Shown here piece after piece: positions 59,696-64,000 of a stretch of 64,000 bases of DNA. The notes under the pieces are model-generated. The model was given only the letters and a program-made list of their open reading frames with translations. It made no database searches and was not told the origin of the DNA. The stretch is from NCBI GenBank assembly GCA_946402275.1, contig CAMIVY010000012.1, positions 28,839 to 92,838 of the forward strand, given 5' to 3'. The position numbers and the translations under genes are program-made. This stretch comes from an uncultured Prevotella sp. (GTDB lineage: Bacteria; Bacteroidota; Bacteroidia; Bacteroidales; Bacteroidaceae). Within the stretch, counting starts at the first letter, position 1. Each line of letters begins with the position of its first letter.

Positions 59696-61441
59696 TTAGA
59701 GATTCAAGCTCTTCTTGATAGCCTCAATCTTCTGTTCAGCAGCCTTCGTGCAGCGCTCATAGTCGGCAGCACCTGCGAAGCTGGCATCCTTGACCTCTGT
59801 GTAGAACTTAATCTTCGGCTCGGTACCAGAAGGACGGACAGAAACCTTGGTGCCATCCTCGCAGAACCACTGGAGAACATTCGAAGTATCCGGCATGTTC
59901 AGTTTCTCAACAGTACCATCAGCCTTCTTGGCCTCGAGCGTCTTATAGTCCTTCCACAGGCAGATCTTTGCACCACCCAATTCCTTTGGAGGATTGGCGC
60001 GGAAGTCAGTCATCATCTGCTTGATCTCGTCAGCACCAGACTTACCCGGACGAACCACGTTGATGGTTACCTCCTTCGAGAATCCGTACTCCTTGTAAAT
60101 ATTCATGAGCAGATCATAGAGGGTCATACCGTTGTCGCGAGCCCATGCTGCAATCTCACAGATAAGGCAGATAGATGCGGGGGAGTCCTTATCACGAACC
60201 TTATCGAATGGCAGGAAGCCGAACGATTCCTCACCGCCACCAATATACTTCTTCTTGCCTTCGTTGACGCGAATCTCGTTGGCAATCCACTTGAAGCCTG
60301 TATAGCAGTCCATGTACTCTACATTGTTCTTCTTGGCAATCTCAGCGATGACCTCTGTGGTCACGATGGTCTTTACGAGGAACTCGTTGCCCTTCAGCTG
60401 ACCAAGTTTTTTCTTGTTGGCGATGATGTACCAAGAGAACATCATACAGGTCTGGTTACCATTCAGAATCTCCCACTCTCCCTTTGCGTTGCGGCAAACG
60501 ATGGCCAGACGGTCAGCGTCAGGGTCTGAAGCGATTACGAGGTCGGCATTCAGACGGGTACCGAGCTTCATACCAAGGGTCATAGCCTCAGCATTCTCCG
60601 GGTTTGGAGATACTACTGTCGGGAAGTTTCCGTCAATCACCATCTGCTCAGGAACAACGTGGATATTCTGGAAACCCCAAGAGCGCAATGCCTCAGGAAC
60701 AATCACGCGGCCAGTTCCGTGCATTGGTGAATATACAATGTTGAGGTCCTTCTGGCGCAGGATAACATCCTGATCAACCATTGCTTCCTTGACAGCCTGC
60801 AGGTAATCCCAGTCCATCTCACCACCGATAATGTCGATGAGCTCCTTGTTGCCCTCAAACTTAACGTCGTTGATAGAAACCTTGTTCACCTCGTCGATGA
60901 TACCCTTGTCGTGTGGAGCGAGTACCTGGGCACCATCGTCCCAGTATGCTTTGTAACCATTGTACTCACGTGGGTTGTGAGAAGCTGTAACGTTAACACC
61001 TGCCTGGCATCCGAGCTGACGGATGGCGAATGAAATCTCGGGTGTAGGACGAAGGCTCTCGAAGAGATAAACTTTGATGCCGTTAGCTGAGAAGATGTCG
61101 GCAACCGTCTCAGCGAACATACGGCCGTTGTTACGGCAGTCATGTCCAACGACAACAGAGCACTTCTTACCAGGGAATGCCTTGTTGATGTAGTTGGCAA
61201 AGCCCTGAGTAGCCATACCTACGATGTACTTGTTCATGCGGTTGGTACCAGCACCCATGATACCACGCAATCCACCCGTACCAAATTCCAGGTTCTGATA
61301 GAATGCGTCGATGAGGGCTGACTTGTCATCAGCATCGAGCATGGCCTGTACTTCTTTACGTGTCTCCTCGTCAAAGGCCGGAGCAAGCCATTCCTTTGCA
61401 CGTGCCTCGCACTGAGCAATGAGTTGAGCGTTATTTTCCAT
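59696..61441 (-). CDS. Phosphohexomutase (phosphoglucomutase/phosphomannomutase family)
   Basis: A 581-residue four-domain alpha-D-phosphohexomutase. The active-site Ser is in TASHNPREYNGYK, the metal loop is SDPDADRLAIV, the sugar-recognition loop is GGEESFG, and the phosphate-binding loop is VRPSGTEPKIK. The length and N-terminal EEWL-like helix place it with the long bacterial PgcA-type enzymes. It converts glucose 1-phosphate and 6-phosphate for glycan and nucleotide-sugar synthesis. It is the right border of the island. A palindrome overlaps its promoter. Confidence 0.93.
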   Translation of the reverse strand: MENNAQLIAQCEARAKEWLAPAFDEETRKEVQAMLDADDKSALIDAFYQNLEFGTGGLRGIMGAGTNRMNKYIVGMATQGFANYINKAFPGKKCSVVVGHDCRNNGRMFAETVADIFSANGIKVYLFESLRPTPEISFAIRQLGCQAGVNVTASHNPREYNGYKAYWDDGAQVLAPHDKGIIDEVNKVSINDVKFEGNKELIDIIGGEMDWDYLQAVKEAMVDQDVILRQKDLNIVYSPMHGTGRVIVPEALRSWGFQNIHVVPEQMVIDGNFPTVVSPNPENAEAMTLGMKLGTRLNADLVIASDPDADRLAIVCRNAKGEWEILNGNQTCMMFSWYIIANKKKLGQLKGNEFLVKTIVTTEVIAEIAKKNNVEYMDCYTGFKWIANEIRVNEGKKKYIGGGEESFGFLPFDKVRDKDSPASICLICEIAAWARDNGMTLYDLLMNIYKEYGFSKEVTINVVRPGKSGADEIKQMMTDFRANPPKELGGAKICLWKDYKTLEAKKADGTVEKLNMPDTSNVLQWFCEDGTKVSVRPSGTEPKIKFYTEVKDASFAGAADYERCTKAAEQKIEAIKKSLNL

Positions 61442-61485
61442 AATTGTTTAATTGATATGTTTTAGATTTTAATCATTACAATACG

Positions 61486-61521
61486 CAAAGATACTGATTT
61501 ATTTTCAAAACCAGTATCTTT
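61486..61521 (-). promoter_or_regulatory. pgm promoter with a 10-base inverted repeat
   Basis: Minus-strand TATCTTTG (61486-61493) overlaps the arm AAAGATACTG (61487-61496), which is mirrored exactly by CAGTATCTTT (61512-61521) 15 bases away. It could be an operator or the terminator of the preceding TPR gene. Confidence 0.55.
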
Positions 61522-61544
61522 AGCCAATTTTTTAACATTTTTAA

Positions 61545-62774
61545 TTACTTATGCATCAATCGGTCTATTTCCTCAAACTGTTTTCCCATGTTCAAATTCA
61601 GATAGATGCGATACAGAGCCGGAGCCCATCTTTGCTTATCTTCCGGAGCTAACCTTCTGTAATCTTCCATAAAAGGACGAGCCTCCCGATACAATTTCTG
61701 TAGGCGTTGATGATTTTTCCGAGGTTCCCGTTCCTTCTCAACGGCTAAGGCCTGATTCAAATAACATGTCGCAATATTGAAATACGGTTCGGGCGAAGCA
61801 TCCTTCAACTCCATCAGCATACGACTGGTTTCTATACATTCCTCATACCGATCCAGGTTAAGGAGGGCAACCGACTTAGCCAACAGGAATAACGTGCCGT
61901 CTTGTTTGATGTCTAATCCCCTGTCTGCCAATTGCAACACCTTCTCGTATTGTCCTTTTTCAGAATAATAGTCTGCCAAACGGGGGAAAAAATAAGGATA
62001 TTCAGGAAAACGCTCATAGCCTTCCGTCAATGTCCGAAGATAGTCGCTGTCATTCTTCTGCCATTGATATGCCTCACACATATATTGTAAGACAAAGTTT
62101 GCCTTTGACTCATCAGTCATCGCCAACTGACAATGTTTCAACGTGCGCTCAGCATCCTGCAGCTTGTAGCCACACAAGGTGGCCCAATAAGCGGCAACAG
62201 GCAGAAGAGAATCCCTCTGCTGATAGTGATATTCTTCATAAAAAGGCTGATGGGCTGCGTCCAGATAGTCGTCAAAATAGTCAAATCCTTTTTTGTAATC
62301 ACCTTTGCGGACGCTCCATGTTCCACCATAGTAAATATTAATACGAAGCATGTTCAAGAAGGCAGCATTTTCCTTGCGATAGGAAAGACGCACACGACCT
62401 TTTTTATCAGGCCGCGCATCTAGGTTATCCAGCTCGATAGCAACCTCTTGCAAATGGCTAATCAGGTTGTAGAAAGCTGCCGTATCGTATTTTTGCTTCA
62501 GATACAATTTCTCGTTGGCAGCATTATACTGGCCTAGAACGGACTCATACCATGTGTCGTAAATCTTGATATTATCATGGTTGGCGGAGTCTTTCAACAA
62601 GTCCGTCATCAACTTCTCAGCCTTATCAAAGTCCTTTCCGCTCTTTATATAAGTCTTAGCCTTGTCTATGTCCATCCTCACCTTTTTGGGCGTTGACTGA
62701 CCACAGACATGACCGGCTAGCAACGTTACTGCCGTTATACTGAAAAATAATCTTTTAAATACCCTTATACTCAT
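61545..62774 (-). CDS. Exported TPR-repeat protein
   Basis: A 409-residue protein with a signal peptide (VTLLAGHVCGQ near residues 15-27; a lipid-modified Cys is not certain) and a chain of helix pairs of the tetratricopeptide type (FFPRLADYYSEKGQYEKVL, PEPYFNIATCYLNQAL). TPR repeats bind other proteins, so it may be a periplasmic scaffold. No enzyme motif is visible. It lies 3 bases after galE and is co-transcribed with it. Confidence 0.78.
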   Translation of the reverse strand: MSIRVFKRLFFSITAVTLLAGHVCGQSTPKKVRMDIDKAKTYIKSGKDFDKAEKLMTDLLKDSANHDNIKIYDTWYESVLGQYNAANEKLYLKQKYDTAAFYNLISHLQEVAIELDNLDARPDKKGRVRLSYRKENAAFLNMLRINIYYGGTWSVRKGDYKKGFDYFDDYLDAAHQPFYEEYHYQQRDSLLPVAAYWATLCGYKLQDAERTLKHCQLAMTDESKANFVLQYMCEAYQWQKNDSDYLRTLTEGYERFPEYPYFFPRLADYYSEKGQYEKVLQLADRGLDIKQDGTLFLLAKSVALLNLDRYEECIETSRMLMELKDASPEPYFNIATCYLNQALAVEKEREPRKNHQRLQKLYREARPFMEDYRRLAPEDKQRWAPALYRIYLNLNMGKQFEEIDRLMHK

Positions 62775-62777
62775 TTG

Positions 62778-63818
62778 TTATTGAATTCCGTCTTCACGAA
62801 GTTTCTGTTGCCACTTCCATGCACTCTTCAACACCTCATCAGTCGGTGTCTCTGCCTTCCAGCCAAGCACTTTATTGGCTTTGTCAACATTACCCCAAAC
62901 CTGCTCAATATCGCCTTCGCGACGTGGAGCATAAGTCCAGTTCACTTTCACACCTGTAGCTTTCTCGAAGCCTTCTACCACTTCCAGGGTGGAAAGGCCA
63001 CGTCCTGTTCCAATGTTAAACACCTCTACGGCATCGGTCTCCGGATGATCCAGAATACGTTCCATTGCCTTCACATGAGCTTTGGCCAAATCAACCACAT
63101 AGATATAGTCGCGGATACATGTCTTATCAGGTGTGTTATAGTCATTGCCGAATATCTTCAGTTGCTTACGAATACCCATCGCAGTCTGTGTGACAAAGGG
63201 TATCAGGTTCATGGGCACACCATTGGGCAATTCGCCAATGAGTGCTGAAGGATGTGCACCTATAGGATTGAAATAGCGCAGGATAATCGACTTGATAGGA
63301 GCCCCGCTATGTATATAGTCCTGGATAATCTCCTCGTTAATCTGCTTGGTATTACCATAAGGTGATAGCGCCTTCTGAATAGGAGCATTCTCGGTAACCG
63401 GCAGGTTCTCTTGTGAAGGTTGGCCATAGACTGTACATGAACTGGAGAAGATAATACCTTTTACCTGATAGACTGGCATCAACTCCAGCAGGTTAATCAA
63501 TGACATCAAGTTATTTCGATAATACATCAGCGGTTTCTCCACACTTTCACCCACAGCCTTGCTGGCTGCAAAGTGAATAACGCCTTGGATTCCCGGATAC
63601 TTCTTGAACACACGCTCCATGCCTGCATAATCACAGCAATCTACCTTCTCGAAATCAGGACGAATACCCGTGATTTTCTCGATGCCGTCAAGCACCTTCT
63701 CATTTGAATTGGAGAGATTATCAACAACAACGACCTTATAGCCTGCGTTTTGGAGTTCAACCGTGGTGTGGCTTCCAATAAATCCAGTACCACCAGTAAC
63801 AAGAATTGTCTTTTCCAT
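62778..63818 (-). CDS. galE: UDP-glucose 4-epimerase
   Basis: A 346-residue short-chain dehydrogenase that interconverts UDP-glucose and UDP-galactose. The NAD-binding GGTGFIGSHT opens the protein, the catalytic Ser-Tyr-Lys set is in SSSCTVYG and SPYGNTKQINEE, and LRYFNPIGAHPS and GTCIRDYIYV-like TCIRDYIYVVDLAKAH complete the family pattern. It acts in the Leloir pathway and supplies sugars for envelope glycans, with the phosphohexomutase nearby. Confidence 0.96.
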   Translation of the reverse strand: MEKTILVTGGTGFIGSHTTVELQNAGYKVVVVDNLSNSNEKVLDGIEKITGIRPDFEKVDCCDYAGMERVFKKYPGIQGVIHFAASKAVGESVEKPLMYYRNNLMSLINLLELMPVYQVKGIIFSSSCTVYGQPSQENLPVTENAPIQKALSPYGNTKQINEEIIQDYIHSGAPIKSIILRYFNPIGAHPSALIGELPNGVPMNLIPFVTQTAMGIRKQLKIFGNDYNTPDKTCIRDYIYVVDLAKAHVKAMERILDHPETDAVEVFNIGTGRGLSTLEVVEGFEKATGVKVNWTYAPRREGDIEQVWGNVDKANKVLGWKAETPTDEVLKSAWKWQQKLREDGIQ

Positions 63819-63842
63819 TTTTTATGTCTTTAAAATTTTCGG

Positions 63843-63850
63843 CAAAGTTA
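63843..63850 (-). promoter_or_regulatory. -7 element of galE
   Basis: Minus-strand TAACTTTG, 25 bases before the galE start; a TTG is seen about 15 bases upstream. Confidence 0.55.
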
Positions 63851-63903
63851 CGAATTAATTCTCAATTAACCATACTGCATTCCGATTTTTTAAGTACTGT
63901 ATA

Positions 63904-63938
63904 AACAAAAACTCACCGAACCATGTGATTCAGTGAGC
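63904..63938 (-). terminator. Terminator after tRNA-Asp
   Basis: Stem arms 63912-63920 and 63929-63937 (9 pairs, one G.T) with an 8-base loop, followed on the minus strand by TTTTTGTTT. Confidence 0.8.
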
Positions 63939-63948
63939 ATTCTTGTTG

Positions 63949-64000
63949 CGGTGCGTACGAGACTCGAACTCGTGACCTCCTGCGTGACAGGCAGGCATTC
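63949..64000 (-). tRNA. tRNA-Asp (anticodon GTC), 3' part
   Basis: On the minus strand the anticodon arm CCTGCCTGTCACGCAGG has anticodon GTC, followed by the T arm ACGAGTTCGAGTCTCGT and the acceptor 3' strand ACGCACC with discriminator G at 63949. The 5' half lies outside the window. Confidence 0.9.

Noticed and set aside
59579..60529. A 316-residue plus-strand frame at the end of the island
   Set aside because: Most of it is antisense to the phosphohexomutase gene, and its start is in the repeat.

Overview
The window looks like a chromosomal segment of a Bacteroidales bacterium, most likely of the Prevotella group. The reasons are many promoters of the Bacteroidetes housekeeping type (TTTG, a 19-20 base spacer, then TAnnTTTG), weak or absent Shine-Dalgarno sequences, and typical gene sets: RprX/RprY, the Bat (aerotolerance) operon, a TonB-dependent receptor, DUF4295 beside rpmB-rpmG, and DUF4369/TlpA and DUF3667 proteins. 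TAG, TAA and TGA are all used as ordinary stops.

Layout. 1-5250: the 3' end of prs, a TlpA-like lipoprotein and nth, meeting an envelope-stress operon on the other strand (small exported protein, L,D-transpeptidase, ECF sigma factor, small membrane protein, Spy-like protein). 5279-7647: rnz, a lipoprotein and mazG. 7711-11057: tRNA-Ser(CGA), an EptA-like phosphoethanolamine transferase, a DUF3667 gene broken by an early amber codon, and a small lipoprotein. 11070-19544: yebC, a four-helix-bundle protein flanked by inverted repeats, pheT, rprY, rprX and a TonB-dependent receptor. 19632-32590: one very long minus-strand operon, moxR - DUF58 - membrane protein - batA - batB/C fusion - batD/E fusion - PAP2 - queA - nadE - tRNA/rRNA methyltransferase. 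32728-39785: an HU domain joined to a membrane segment and LysM, a second HU, rimO, ftsY, DUF4295, rpmG, rpmB, pncC, tsaD and map. 39911-42031: htpG behind a perfect sigma-54 type promoter.

42032-59690 is an accessory defence island between two housekeeping genes, htpG and a phosphohexomutase. After a repeat-rich 630-base spacer come an HNH nuclease and a cytosine-5 DNA methyltransferase. A compact seven-gene operon with its own strong promoter follows: a 78-residue protein, a GHKL ATPase, two proteins of unknown function, a McrB-like AAA+ NTPase, a DinD/RhuM fusion and a McrC-like DUF2357 nuclease. Then come a nucleoside deoxyribosyltransferase-like protein, Vsr, two Fic proteins, a split unknown gene and debris of other genes (an HsdS tail, and partial copies of the deoxyribosyltransferase and vsr genes). 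No integrase or transposase was seen. I read the core as a modification-linked McrBC-type restriction system in which a GHKL ATPase and two uncharacterised proteins are extra parts. This is the best candidate in the window for a little-described system.

59696-64000 returns to core genes: phosphohexomutase, a TPR protein, galE and the 3' part of tRNA-Asp(GTC).
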